A stretch of DNA of 64,000 nucleotides from Fonsecaea monophora (GCF_001642475.1 NW_019173957.1:274940-338939), one strand, 5' to 3'; shown: positions 1 through 11,458, counted from the first letter of the stretch. The notes: generated from the sequence alone by a model not told the origin. A program made the numbers and translations.

Positions 1-358
1 GATGGCCCCAATGAACCAAACTATCCCACTGGCTTGAGCACTGAGTATTGAACGCCAGCTCATCATCGAATCCGTGGGTTTTGAACGGTCCTTCCATGGC
101 ATCCACTATCGTGTGCTCGGTCGGTCGACGGCCAAACCCAGGGGCTGCGATGGCATTGAGCGGCCAATTCAACGAGATTGAGACGCCATCGCGGGCTTCT
201 TTTAATGCCTCTCTCTTCACTTTGGGCGTCAGTAGGTTGAAGCAACCGAGATAATCCTTCTTCCCGTCCTGGTCAAAAATTCCCCACGCACACCCCGGAG
301 GCATGCCCTCCACGGATGGCAGGGCATCGAAATCAGGCAGAGCGTCAAAGTCGACCAT
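1..358 (-). CDS. Putative cyclase / kynurenine-formamidase-like hydrolase, N-terminal part
   Basis: Partial gene running off the left edge; the start codon is the ATG at 358-356 and 119 codons are visible without a stop. The protein opens MVDFDALPDFDALPS and contains SLNWPLNAIAAPGFGR and then SSQWDSLVHWGH near the window edge. This order matches the fungal members of the putative cyclase family (PF04199), metal-dependent hydrolases related to arylformamidase that open amide or lactone-type bonds. The metal-binding half of the protein lies outside the window, so activity cannot be judged. No signal peptide is seen, so a cytosolic location is likely. It diverges from the SDR gene at 1024 across a 665-bp shared upstream region, which suggests joint control with the neighbouring oxidative genes. 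Family assignment is fairly sure; the substrate is unknown. Confidence 0.72.
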   Translation of the reverse strand, partial: MVDFDALPDFDALPSVEGMPPGCAWGIFDQDGKKDYLGCFNLLTPKVKREALKEARDGVSISLNWPLNAIAAPGFGRRPTEHTIVDAMEGPFKTHGFDDELAFNTQCSSQWDSLVHWGH

Positions 359-1023
359 TTTTGACAGTCTATCAAGCGCTGATCACTCTCAACGTTGGGT
401 ATGTGACCTCTTTTAACGAACGAGAAGGAACAGAAGGTGATGGACAGAAAGGTTTGGGTGGATTTCGCACTCTGTCAAAACTCGCCCAGAGTTCCGTCAA
501 AGTATACAAGTAGTCCTCGTCAGTCCTTCCACTCCGCCCCATAGCGCAGTGATCGATGCAGAGCTCGTTTCTCCCGAGCCTAGACACATAGCGCTATAGT
601 CGACCACGGTGTATCGATACGGGCCCCACTGGTTGCCGAACTGCCTCCTCGGACGAATTATTATGCTCGATCGGCTCGACAAACCGATAGGGTTACTTTC
701 GTTTTGAGTTCTGCATGAAAGACCCTCGCCACTTACCCCAGTCAGCCGTCGGCTGTCGGTGGAATTGTCAGCCAGCAGCGACTCCAGTTCTACCCACAAG
801 AGGAAATGCCGGCGGAGGGGACGGTGAAGAGGGGGAATGGAAACTTGAGCCATTCATGCATGGGACAATAATATCTTCCAGGGAAAAAATAAACAAAGAT
901 CCGGCAATCAAAAAAGAAGAGTATTCTCGTGCTCTCACTGCTCGTCGCTCCATAACCAAAAGTCCATAAACCTTCACCCCTTTTGTGTTCCCTTTCGACC
1001 CAACAGTCTGGGTTTTCCAAAAG
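359..1023. promoter_or_regulatory. Divergent intergenic region between cyclase and SDR
   Basis: No gene is seen here. The region separates two start codons that face away from each other, so it should hold both promoters. It contains a perfect 10-bp palindrome GTATCGATAC at 611-620, flanked by CGG triplets on both sides, the triplet commonly contacted by Zn2Cys6 regulators such as the one encoded at 2689-5481. Binding is inference only. Confidence 0.45.
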
Positions 1024-2177
1024 ATGGCCGAGGTCAAGTTCGACGAGAAGATTTTCGACGGCCTGAAGGGGAAGATTGTCATTATCACAGGTTTGTTTTA
1101 CACCTCACGGAATCGCGTTGACGCGCATTTAACCCGCGAAATTCTCCAGGCGGGAGCAGTGGCATTGGCCTTGCCACGGTCAAATTCTTCTCGGCCCACG
1201 GCGCGCAAATCGTCTCTGCAGACCTGAACCCGCCTCCGGAAGAGACGGCCAACGTCGCCTTTCGCAAGGTAGACCTCACCAAGTGGGACGAGCAGTACGA
1301 CCTGTTCGAGTGGACAGCAAAGACGTACGGTCGGATCGACATCGCATTTCTAAACGCCGGGGTCGGCGAGATCGAAAATGTCTTTGTCGACGAATGCGAC
1401 GATCGGGGAAGGCTGAAGGAGCCCAAATACTCGGTTCTGGCGGTAAATCTCATTGCGCCCATAAACGGCTTCAAAATCGCCACGCACTTTATGAAGAAAC
1501 AGCCCGAAGGAGGAAGTATAGTCATTACCGGCAGTGGTAAAAGTACGCAGGTACCCTTTGGAATATCCACTGTTGACCTGTCTTCCCTCCACATGACAGA
1601 GAGAAGATGTCAAAATTAACTGAATCCCGAGCACAGGTTTCAATGGCGTCGGAGGCACCCCGATGTATGCTGTCTCCAAGCACGGTGTAAGTAAGCTGCT
1701 GTTGTAGCAAGAGGTCGCAAGCACGCACGCCTGCAAACGACCTTTCCCCCTTCTCCCTCTCGCTGGCAAAGTCATCTGCTGACCACGGGGCCGGACGTGT
1801 GTGGCCACTTTGTACAGCTCTTGGGCTTGATCCGGACCCTGCGGACCGACATCCCAGAGAAATACAACATCCGACTTAACCTCGTGTGCCCATTCTGGAC
1901 CGACACCGGTATCATCCCTCCAGAGGAGCGCGAGAAGATCGTTTCGGCCAGGGAGTGCATGCAGCCGGCCGACGTCCCCGCGAAAGCGGTCGCGTACCTC
2001 TCTCTCAGCCCCCAATGCCAGGGGACGGTCTTGTACGCCGCCTGTGGCAAGTACTTTGACGTGGATTGGGGATTTTATCTCACCCGTCCGGTGTGGCTGG
2101 GGGCGAAGAACCACTTGGACCGAGTCTCGTGGGAGGAAGATCCCGCGGCGCTGGCGTTCAAAACGAAGTTCGAGTGA
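1024..2177 (+). CDS. Short-chain dehydrogenase/reductase (classical SDR)
   Basis: Four exons: 1024-1090, 1150-1536, 1637-1686 and 1818-2177, totalling 864 nt and encoding 287 residues. The first splice rebuilds the cofactor motif TGGSSGIG at residues 22-29 (TGxxxGxG). Further on come the structural NAG in FLNAGVGEIE and the catalytic YAVSK (YxxxK). The second splice joins VITGSG to FNGVGG just ahead of that tyrosine. This is a classical SDR of the type annotated as 15-hydroxyprostaglandin-dehydrogenase-like in fungi; it should oxidise an alcohol or reduce a ketone with NAD(P). No signal peptide or membrane segment is evident. It lies divergent to the cyclase and converges on the Zn2Cys6 regulator. 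The intron 3 acceptor (TACAG at 1817) was chosen because it preserves frame and the GLIRTLR helix. Substrate unknown. Confidence 0.85.
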
Positions 2178-2688
2178 ACGAGCGACATGGGAGTGGCAGG
2201 AGCATAATGATTCCAGGGTCAACAAGCCACAGAGCCAAAGAAACAGAGGGATGGCTTGAAAGCAATGGCTTCAGAAGAAGGAAACATCGGTGGGCTTGCT
2301 GTTGGCTGCTTACTTGCTTGATTGCTCCAACGACATTGAACAGACCCGGCTACATCCATAAGGGAAAGAGACTTTTTCTCCGAGATGGCTGTTCAACAAT
2401 CAAAATACCCAGTGTATCACTTATTGGGATTTTAACATTGTGTTCGTAGGGTAACGTCAATCAATGGACTTACAAGATACTCAGGTAGAAATAGTAGAAA
2501 CGGTGCCCGGCCCGGACAGAGTCGTCTGCTTCTGGGAGACATTATTGTACACGTGCAAGGCCAGAACTCTCACACTATAATACACGCTGGCCGAACAGCA
2601 AAGTCGTTGGTCAAACGGCGATAGCCAGCCAGCCATGAATAGCAGACTCCCTCCCATACACGACAACGTAAGTTTCGTTGCTGCGGGC
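2178..2688. other. Convergent intergenic region
   Basis: This stretch lies between the stop codons of the SDR and of the Zn2Cys6 regulator. I see no coding signal and no repeat; it should hold both 3' ends. Confidence 0.6.
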
Positions 2689-5481
2689 CTAGATCGCGGC
2701 ATACCACGTTTGTGGGTCAAAGAGATCGTCAGAGAACATAGCCTCGAGGGTACTGTTGGCGTTGAAGTTCAGGAAGAAGTTCGCGTCCTGCAACGGATCG
2801 TAGCCGAAGGATGATCTTTCCGCTGATCTTTCAGCCTGGGGACCACCACCTCCTCCACCACCATCTTGGTTGAAGCCGGTTCCAGTTTCGGTTCCCACTT
2901 CTTCGCTACCCGGTTCAGGCTCTGCCACCGGGACGCATGGGGCAGAATTCGGAGAGGTAAGAAATCCTTTTCGGCCAAGATCTTGAACAAGGAGCATGCC
3001 CACGCCGAGGCAGGCCAGAACGACTCCATCTCCTCCAATATCATGGTTCCAAGCTGGTACTTGTTTGTTGCAATCCTGTCGACCCGGCCTTTCTCGCGTG
3101 CTTCTTTGATGATTTCGGCGTACGTGACCATGGCCCCGAAGATGGGGGTGTTCCTGAAATGTTCTGGATGAGCACCCAAAAATAAAGAGCTGAGACGCAG
3201 AGATGGTCAACTTACAGGAAATTGGGAGAATATCTCAAGCAATCAGAGTTGAGGAGCTCTTCGTACAAGTTCAGTGTCCTGGCAGCGGCCCGGACCAGTT
3301 CAGCGCGGATCTCGGACACTTTGTGCGAGCAGGTGGCATCCCAAGCTTGACTTTTCTCAAGGTGTCTTCGAAGGTAGCGACAGACGATCGACAGTGTTCG
3401 TTCGGTACTCAGTTGCAGAAACATGATCCACCGCATCTCCGTAGGGACGGGAGTTCCGTCTTTCGCTCCCCCATCGGCCTGGCTGGCGATGTAGCTTGAT
3501 AGTTCCGTTCGCAGGATGGTGATTTCACGTTGGCATTCATACAGTTCTCTGATGGCATCTTCGCTGCCGAGAGCATGGTTCAAATCGACTATGATCGTTC
3601 GGTCCACTGGAGAGGGACATAGGTCAATCATCTTCACTTGGACCACTGCCGAAGTCATACACGAAGGCGATCATGGATATGTACGCTTCACCAGAGGACT
3701 CAAATTGCAAACTTACATAAAGCGGCTTGACGAGCTGTCCTGACGGCGTAAAAAACCTGCGTGCTCGAGTATTCGGTGAAGTCAACCAGAGCCTCCGCCT
3801 CGGAGCCAGGGTAACGGCCGAGGGGAGATGCCTCCCGTCTTTCATAGAAGTCTGCATCACTAAGCTCTTCCACGTCGATCTCCTTGCTGTTGATCGTGAG
3901 GGGACGGCCCATGGCAACCGACGCGTTGCAATCCCTGCTCTAGTCCCAGTTAGAATACAACGAAGGAAACCCGTGTGGGGGGCCTGCGACGAGTTAAACT
4001 CACGTAAACGGTCCAGAAGGTCCTGCGCCACATTGATCGTTCCTGTTGACTTAGACGGGCCGCCGCGGGGACTGCCTTGTGCAGTCCGATGGCCAGTGCC
4101 AGGTTCGCGGCACACGAGATCCAGTATTTGGTGCCCTTTTCCTCGCTGAAGTCGGACCACCACATGCTGACAAACAAAAGGGCTTGAATGATCCGGAGCT
4201 GGTCGTATTCACAGTTCAATGCGTAGAGCAAGGTCGCACGTTCGTAGAAATATGCCTTTGCCTCGTGAAGCGAGTCAAACCCCGCGCTTGTCAGCGCATC
4301 CTGGGAGACATATTGCGACGACGAAAAGAAAATCGAATGCAATAGCATGGGGCAGGTGATGTGCCCGTTTACGAAATTCTCGTAGATTTCGTTCAACTCA
4401 TATCTGTCTGTGACGGGACAAGTGGGCAGCACGTGTTCTCTGAATGCGAGGAAAAACATGCGTGCCACAGAGGTCTCTGGGAAATAGAGGATATTCTTGA
4501 GCCTCGTAAGGTAGAACGTGTCCACCGAGTTCAAGTGGCCGAAGACAGTGTCTCCGCTGGTGGTGGGCTGGAGTATTTTTGGCTCCCACCGACGGGATGG
4601 ACATGTAGCGACAGGAAATGGCTCGCTGGAGAGACTCGTACAGGTCGACTGTCCTGTCTCTGGGACAAGGCGGCTGCTTCTTTTGAAACGTCGGTGGCCC
4701 GTCATGTGAGGCAGGAAAGAATGTGAAAGGGTGTCGCCCGAGTATACAAAATATCTCCGGGGTCTGGCTTTTACCGTTGAAGTTGTCGTCGGTTGAGCAG
4801 AATGCTCAGGCCTTGCTGATCCCCAGGAAGGCGCAGAGTGGCCCTCAGACGTCTGCCTGACAGCCTCGAGAGGACCGCTCCAGACATTGCTCTCGAAAGC
4901 ATTGGAAGCGCCGCCACCTGCTGAAGACTTTACTCCTGACGAGGACGAGTCGACCGTTGGAAAGTCGATAAGCTCGCGCTGGGCCTCGTCCTGGATGTAG
5001 GCCGTGCCTTGAAGCCCGTGATTTCGCACGCCATAATCACTACTGATCGATGCGCCCGGCAGTCTCGTCGCTGCCTCGACAACAGGTTGAGCTTGGTCGA
5101 TAGATGTCGGCTTAGGCTTCAGCGGAGCTTGCAGGCCGTCTACAGATGCATTCCGCGCGTTTCCCGGCAGACCATCGACCCGAGTGGCAGGTTTGCTGTA
5201 GGAACTTTTCTGACGCTCGCGATATTGCCTTACAAATCGGTCAAGTTAGCTGTGATTCCCTGCTTAGGGCGGGGTCCCAAAACGAACCGTCTTCGTTCTG
5301 GGAGAAGTTCACATGGAACCCCGATCGACACGCAGGAGGAACACCGTCCGTCATTTCCAGGCGTAGCCGCATTGCAGCGGACTTTGCGAGCATGACAGCG
5401 CACGCACGCTCTAGCTGCCCTCGCCCCACGAGAGGCCGCCGGACCTTGTCGAGCTTCACCTCCAGTATCCAAAGAGAGCAT
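2689..5481 (-). CDS. Zn2Cys6 fungal-specific transcription factor of the cluster
   Basis: Exons are 5481-5288, 5228-4004, 3939-3717, 3645-3216 and 3153-2689. The first ATG (5481) gives the binuclear cluster CVRCHARKVRC followed by CSSCVSIGVPC about 25 residues in. The first splice joins PERRR to QYRERQK, a basic linker. The middle carries the fungal_trans domain (PF04082): FREHVLPTCPVTDRYELNEIY, then WWSDFSEEKGTKYW, IGLHKAVP and WRRTFWTVYSRD. Its likely role is nuclear control of the surrounding oxidative genes. Two oddities appear. Exon 4 has two in-frame acceptors 39 nt apart. In the last exon, the conserved frame ending near SLFKIL does not connect to the convincing C-terminus MFSDDLFDPQTWYAAI; a weak 83-bp intron at 2906-2988 or a sequence indel is needed. 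With that intron the protein would be 817 residues. Confidence 0.78.
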
Positions 5482-5892
5482 CCTGGTTGCTGGTTGCCGA
5501 TGCCTTTGATCCGATTGACAGGCTAAGATAGAGGAGAGATCCCTTCCTTGCCGACCGAAAGGCACAAACGCGGCAGATTTGGGATATTAAAGTCCCCTGG
5601 TGGTCCGTGGCGAATTCGGTCCGAGGTTGACCGGAGCGCACTAACCGTAAAAGGAAAGACGTGGCTCCACTTTGTTCCCTGCGAATGTCCTCCTTCTCCA
5701 TGCCTCCGCAGACTGCGAAGCGAGAAAGCTACTAGTCGAGGTGGGGGGAGATGGTTAGATTGTGGAAGAGAGGTCAGGAGATCATTTACAGCCTTGGTCT
5801 CCCAAATCAATGGGCTGTGTGGGGATCACCAAGTAATGAGATTTCCAATCCTATCTAAGCCATATCTCAACAAGAACAACCTCTCATCTCCT
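5482..5892. other. Intergenic region upstream of the Zn2Cys6 regulator
   Basis: This gap lies between the start of the Zn2Cys6 regulator and the stop of the second SDR, both on the minus strand. It presumably holds the regulator's promoter. No further gene or repeat is seen. Confidence 0.55.
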
Positions 5893-7511
5893 TCAGTTGA
5901 TGACAGATGGCCCTGTCAGTCTGTGGCTAGTCCTCAGAACTATTTCTTGCCATCCTTTGAGGAAATCTCCATCCTTGTAGTCGTCATGATCCACATCCAA
6001 GTATCCGAGGGGCGCCCAGATGCGAGGGACAATCGCCAATGATCGACCTGGAATGGGGGCATCAGCATGTCGGAGCATTGTAGATGAATTTTCACTTTGG
6101 TTATGTGCAGTCAAGAAAACAGACAATCAAATCGATCACTTACCTTGCACACTTGTGTCGGAGGCGATCCTCACGAGAGCCTCGCCCGCGTCATCAATCG
6201 AGGCGAAGACGGCTCCTTTCGAGGTAATGCGTTCGGCGACAGCATCGCTGATAATGTCGGTTTTGATGTACCTGGAGAGTCGGGTGCATGGTCAGCTCAT
6301 TATCCGTATACGCAGGTTTTGGGAAAGGCTGCTCTGATCTCCCCCTAAATGGCCCACGGGGACACTAATGCGCCAGAGACATGGCAATCGATACACAATT
6401 CTTACCATGGCGCGATATAGTTAACCCTGGTGCCGTGTTGCAACGATGTCCTTCTCAAGCACCTCATAGTGCCCCGAAGCCCGAATTTGGAAGCATTGTA
6501 CTGTGGTGAACCGGGTTGGTCAACGTAGCCGGCAAGACTGCCCTGCAGAACAAGGCTCGAGTCCGGGCCTTCATTCCCTGCCGAGACAGCCGCGTTGAAC
6601 TGCTTGCGGAAGTAAAACAGAGCCAACTTGATGGTGTAGAAGACGCCAATTAGGTTGATGTCCAATATCTTGAGATTTGGCTTCTGCGGTGTCGGTGCGG
6701 TGGCTTGACGGGTCACACACACCAAAAGTCAGTCTTGGATCGGGCCATCTCGTTGTCCTCGCAAGGAGTTGAGGCCGGAGCAGGTGGTTAGTGACTACTC
6801 ACAGTCATCCACAAACACTGGATCTTGCCCGCTAATTCCAGCATTGGCGACCACAATATCGACACGACCACTGGGCGATTTTGCCAGCGTCTCTTCGAAC
6901 ATCTTTGCCTGGTCCTCCCAATTGGTCACGTCACAATGCGAGGTCCATATTTGTCTGTTGGGAAAGAGGCAGATTGCCAGGTGTTAGAAAGGAGTTCTGC
7001 ACAGGGTGCTATGCGGGCAAACCCCACCGTGCCAATTGGAAGGGTTTGAAGAGGGGGACATATAAAATATTTCTTGAGGGGTTGAAGCGTACCCTGGGTA
7101 TGATGATGCTATCTCTGCCGCACGACGGTCATCGAGGTCACCGATCATGACATAAGCCCTGCAAGAAAAACCGCCATTAGCTGTCCCGGGGAGACTCTCT
7201 CAGGATTCCATGACGGAGTCCTCTATGGCATGACGGAGCGTACCCTGCGCTGGCTAAGGATCGGGCATAGACCGCCCCTATTCCATTTGCCCCTGTATTA
7301 TTGGAAGAGGTTCAATGTCAGTCAGTCAATTGTCAAGGGGCGGAAGGCTGCTTCTGCCAGCCAGCTCAGACGATGAAATGCTCATCATCTGGCTCGGAAG
7401 ACGTAGGATATACATACCCCCTGTAATGATGGCCGTCTTGCCCTTGAGTTTGCTCCGATCAGCCTCGACACTGCAGTCAACGGCATTTGGGTCGCTGTGG
7501 CTCGTAGACAT
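5893..7511 (-). CDS. Short-chain dehydrogenase/reductase, seven exons
   Basis: Exons are 7511-7418, 7292-7244, 7158-7093, 6954-6803, 6703-6406, 6271-6144 and 6047-5893, totalling 942 nt and encoding 313 residues. The first splice forms TGGANGIG at residues 30-37. Further on come CDVTNWEDQ, the NAG motif VVANAGISG, the INLIGVFYTIKLA helix and the active-site stretch GSLAGYVDQ with YNASK (YxxxK). All six introns are needed to keep these motifs in frame. It is a classical NAD(P)-dependent SDR, clearly different from the SDR at 1024. It is probably cytosolic, because no targeting sequence is seen. Being between the regulator and the monooxygenase on the same strand, it is a good candidate for the alcohol/ketone step of the block. 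Exact substrate unknown. Confidence 0.85.
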
Positions 7512-8369
7512 TTCTTCGCTCTTAGTATTCCAAGAGGGGTTGGGTTTTTGGCTGTTGTTGTTTTTTGGGCTATCTCACAAGCACTTCTTCTGCGCCGTCT
7601 TCGAAGGATCAGATGGTTAAACACCCCGTGGCGGATTATGGTTGATATTGTTCAACAATGGCCCTGTCTCATTACCCACGTCTTTTTGTAACAAAGTCCT
7701 CGCCTTTGCCAGCCTGCTACGTAACAAGTATACCAAGAGTCGAGTCCCGCCGTGCCCTCCTCACTGACTCCAACCTCGGCCAAACTCCAAATGTTCCATG
7801 CTTGTGCTAGACGCGATGTTCGGCTGACCAGGAAGTTTTGAGTGACCCACAGTCGTCGGCCCAAATCACACAACCGACCCAATTGGAGTCGGGTACAGCA
7901 TTCATTAGCCTCGCCGCCACGAACTGTTGGCGGCTTCGCACTCTGGGCGATGGAAGACTACCTCACGTTCCAGGGACATGCAGCGGATTGGGCCAAGTCG
8001 GGAAATCAGGGTAGAGAGGTCTGGTCCTCTGCTCAGCTCGTCGAAGTTGACCTGCACTATTCATAGCTTGTCTATCTCTACTGAATGAAAACTTTCAATC
8101 CTCGGTTAAGTGCCGGGTTGCACTAAGATGGCGAGGCTCTGGTTTGATCCCATGTCCCATCCCACCGCTCACAGACAGATATTTGCAGCTGTCACATGGG
8201 AACTTCGTAATCTATTTGGAGGAGTGTAGCATAACAAAGAGCTCGACTATTGGGGAGGACAGAAGAACTCAAGCTAGAAGCCAAAGGTCAACACTTTATG
8301 ATTGAACACAGCTACTTCTATCTCTACCAGATCTACCATATGTCCCATATTTGTGACCAACCAGCGCCA
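7512..8369. other. Intergenic region between SDR and monooxygenase
   Basis: This is the upstream region of the second SDR and the 3' region of the monooxygenase. I see no gene, no tRNA-like fold and no clear repeat. Confidence 0.55.
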
Positions 8370-10821
8370 CTAGACCCCGTTGATATACCAAGAAATGTCA
8401 TTCCCATCCACCTCTCTCTGCGAGAAGCCATTGCCAAAGTACGAGAACCTGTTGACACTGTTGTATGCCCAATTATAGTCCTTTTTATTTTGAATGAGAA
8501 AAAGTCAGCTGCTGGGTCGCAAGGCATTTGGTGACATGTAGGAAAAGGGGGAGAAGGCGGAAAGTATGTACCTCATAGCGCGGTTTCGCCATTGCCTCAA
8601 AGAAATGCAATCGACTTCCCGGCCACATCATGATGGGACCATCGACTGTGCCACCCTTGAACCACGACCGACAGGGCGAACTCCACGCGGTCCGCTTCAG
8701 GAACAGCTCTCGATGGCGTCTGAAGTCTTCCACCGCCTCCATCTTGGGCGCAAAGTACTTCACGTCTTCTGTCTGGAGCTTCTCCACAAACTTCTCGAGA
8801 TACCGTGTAATGATTTCGATCACAGGGAGAATGGAGCCGTGACCGTAGGGCCCAAACGGCCCATTGATCACTGGGAGTGACGATCGTCAGCTATGGAACT
8901 CCAAATTGCAAGAATCTGAGCCATGTCGATTCAAGAGGAACTCTCTGGACTTACTGAAGTAATTGGGGAAGTCTGGGACGGTTGCGCTGAGATAGGTGTA
9001 CGGTTGGTCTTTCCAGGCATCTCGCAAGTCGATCCCCCGTTTACCTACAATGGGATATCGGGGTCGGAAGGATACATCAAACCCTGTAGCGCAGACAAGG
9101 ACGTCGATCTTGCGTTCTTTTCCATCAGTCGTGATGATGCTGTCTTCGGTAATCTCCTGAATCGGGGAGAATGTCACCTCGCACTTTTCGTCATTGGTCA
9201 AGCACTCCAGGTATCCGTTACCTGGTGTTGGTCGCTGTGGTAGGAGGTTAGCAAGTCAAGGGCGATGAGTAGACCAACTTGGGCCTGGTAACATACCCTG
9301 CAGCCTACTGCGTAGTTGGTGGGAACCATCTTCTCGATCAAGTCTTTTCTTCCTGAGAGCTTTTTGGCCATTTCCTGCCTTGCAAACTAGAGCAGTGTCA
9401 GCATCCTGAAGTATGACTCGGACTGTCCGATAGAGACTTACAGCAAGTGCTTCCGCTTGCTCCTCCGACCCATTAATGATCTAATCAAGATTCTATTAGC
9501 TCGGCCTCCAGACACGCCACTCAGATTATAGACTAACAAATTTAAATCGTTGATTGAGCTCTTCTTCCACCATCTTGCGATAGTGGAGGTACTTGGCTGG
9601 ATTGGCAGCGAATTCGGCCTTTTGCTCCTCAGTGTCTGTTGAGCTCAGGTCAGCTACAGTCTGTTTGCTTTGTCGAGTTGCTTGGGCTCTCACAGTTGAA
9701 ATTGGCGCCGTTTTCACCAGCGTACTTCTGGGCGAAACCCGCTGTAATCCAGGTGGATGACCGTTGGTAGGAGATCATTTTCTTCACACCTATGCCGAGT
9801 CTTTAGTGTTCTGTGAGTCGTTTCCAGCGTTCTGTTAGACTTACGAGGAAATATTGCGGGAATGATCTGGACGGCACTCGAGCCATTTCCAATGATGCCA
9901 ACGACCTTGTCGTCCAAGTCGACCGTATCGTCCCAGGCCGCACTGTGGACTTTATTCTTGAATTTCTCGACTCCAGGGACAGCCGGCCATTTCCAGTTAC
10001 TGGGACGTTGGTTTGATTAGCAGCCTGCACACTATACCACACAAAGTCTGGCATTTTGTCGCCTTCAACGTAGGTATCACTCACTTCAAGACTCCGGTCG
10101 CGTTGATGAGGACTTCCCCTTCGTCGTAGAAAGCGGCTTCCTCGTTTCCGTTAGGGGTGATCTTGATTTTCCATTTTCCGGTCTCCTCATTCCACCACGC
10201 GCCAGACACTGCATGCCTCAGCTTAACAAAACCCTGCATGTGATGCTTGTCCACAATATCCTTGAAGTACCCCAGGATCTCCTGTGAGGTTGCATAGCTA
10301 CCTCCTGTCAGTGGAAAAAGGCACCAGGGATGACGAGGGATAAGCTGCCTTACTAGCTGGTCCAGTCCGGCTTTGAGTGCCACGAAAACATATAATTGAC
10401 GGCTGGCTGTGCCAGGAGTTAGTGTCAGTCCAGCACATCAGAGGTTGAGACACCTACAATGTCACAAGCACAACCGGGATATCTAGAAAGGAGTGAATCA
10501 GCAGAATCCAGATTGACGGTCTCTGTGTGAGGCATACTTATTCTCATACCACGTACCCCCAACTTCATCGTTCTTCTCGTAACATTGTACCACGACGTTG
10601 TTGTCCTTCTGTTGGCCGATCGCATGGACAATGTTGATGGCCGCGGCACCAAAGCCAATTATCAGAATCTTGATGGGACGTCGGGCTCCAAGATAAGTGT
10701 CGGGTATCACATAGCCTGTCTCGTCTGCCTTGGGGACTTTCTTTGCGTAGTTGACCACTGCCTCCAGTACATCACCGGGTGTGTCGGGGATGGATTCGTC
10801 CGTCACAATTCCAGGGGCCAT
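8370..10821 (-). CDS. Flavin monooxygenase, Baeyer-Villiger type
   Basis: Twelve exons: 10821-10538, 10482-10458 (25 nt), 10406-10354, 10297-10085, 9999-9845, 9789-9694, 9635-9538, 9480-9442, 9386-9297, 9234-8955, 8870-8572 and 8480-8370. They sum to 1743 nt, encoding 580 residues. Successive splices rebuild family blocks: an N-terminal FAD-binding strand IIGFGAAAINI (about 54-64), GGTWYENKYPGCACDIPA, FSWHSKPDWTSYYATSQEI, TGVLNNWKWP, the NADPH-binding VVGIIGNGSSAVQI (about 224-237), VLVCATGFD and the C-terminal NRFSYFGNGFSQRE. The fingerprint position reads FKNKVHSAAWD, one residue shorter than the type I FxGxxxHxxxW(P/D) pattern and without its glycine. The expected reaction is insertion of oxygen into a ketone to give an ester or lactone, using FAD and NADPH. 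It shares its upstream region with the divergent esterase. Confidence 0.88.
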
Positions 10822-11458
10822 CTTGAGATTCTCACTACGTGTCAGGGGCACACAGGTTACGGCCACTGTCTGTCGAGATGTAGTGTCTGGTCGGTGTAGC
10901 TTGCGGATTTCAAGGGAGTCTTGGTCGGTTGGTCAAGCTCTATATCAGTCTGCCATGACGGCACTACGAGACTGGACATGGTGCAGACACGCGCTCGCTT
11001 GCCACTCGGTCCAGGCTTACCGTTATTCACCTGATGAATTGGGTGACCAGCGGCTTCGATGAAACATAGTCCGGTATCGCGTGTTTCCCTGAGGCCGAAT
11101 GTCCAGCCACGGGAAATGGAGCTCCACCGCCGGAAGAGCAGCTGGAGAATAGATCCACGCATGCTGGCCAAAGAAGGGCTGCTTGACATGGTGGCGTGTA
11201 CATACATGGGTCTCGGCACCTATGCTCACAGCCGATTGGGTTCGCTCGGAGAATGCCACGAGTCAGGACCAACTTGGTACCAATCGGATGAAATGGGCAT
11301 CTGGGATGAATCCCCCACCAGCTGGATGAAGAGCCTCGGTTGAACCCCATCCGCGAGTTCCAAACAAAAAGCTTTGTTAGATGGTAACACTCAGCATTCA
11401 TGGTCTATTTCGCTTTGCCCCTTGCACGCGCATAGAGATTGTCGCGCTAAAGCTAAAC
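10822..11458. promoter_or_regulatory. Divergent promoter region, monooxygenase / esterase
   Basis: The 637 bp between two outward-facing start codons should contain the promoters of both the monooxygenase and the alpha/beta-hydrolase. It contains several CGG/CCG triplets and the nested inverted repeat listed separately. An in-frame ATG for the esterase also lies inside it, at 11381. Confidence 0.5.
11232..11287. promoter_or_regulatory. Inverted repeat with CCAAT/CGG in divergent promoter
   Basis: CCGATTGG (11232-11239) and its exact reverse complement CCAATCGG (11280-11287) bracket 40 bp. A second perfect palindrome, TTGGTACCAA (11274-11283), overlaps the right arm. Each arm joins a CCAAT box to a CGG triplet. 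It lies about 170-230 bp upstream of the chosen esterase start. A role as a regulator site is inference. Confidence 0.4.

Noticed and set aside
1350..2225. 291-codon minus-strand open frame
   Set aside because: It is antisense to the SDR gene and its introns, with no family resemblance.
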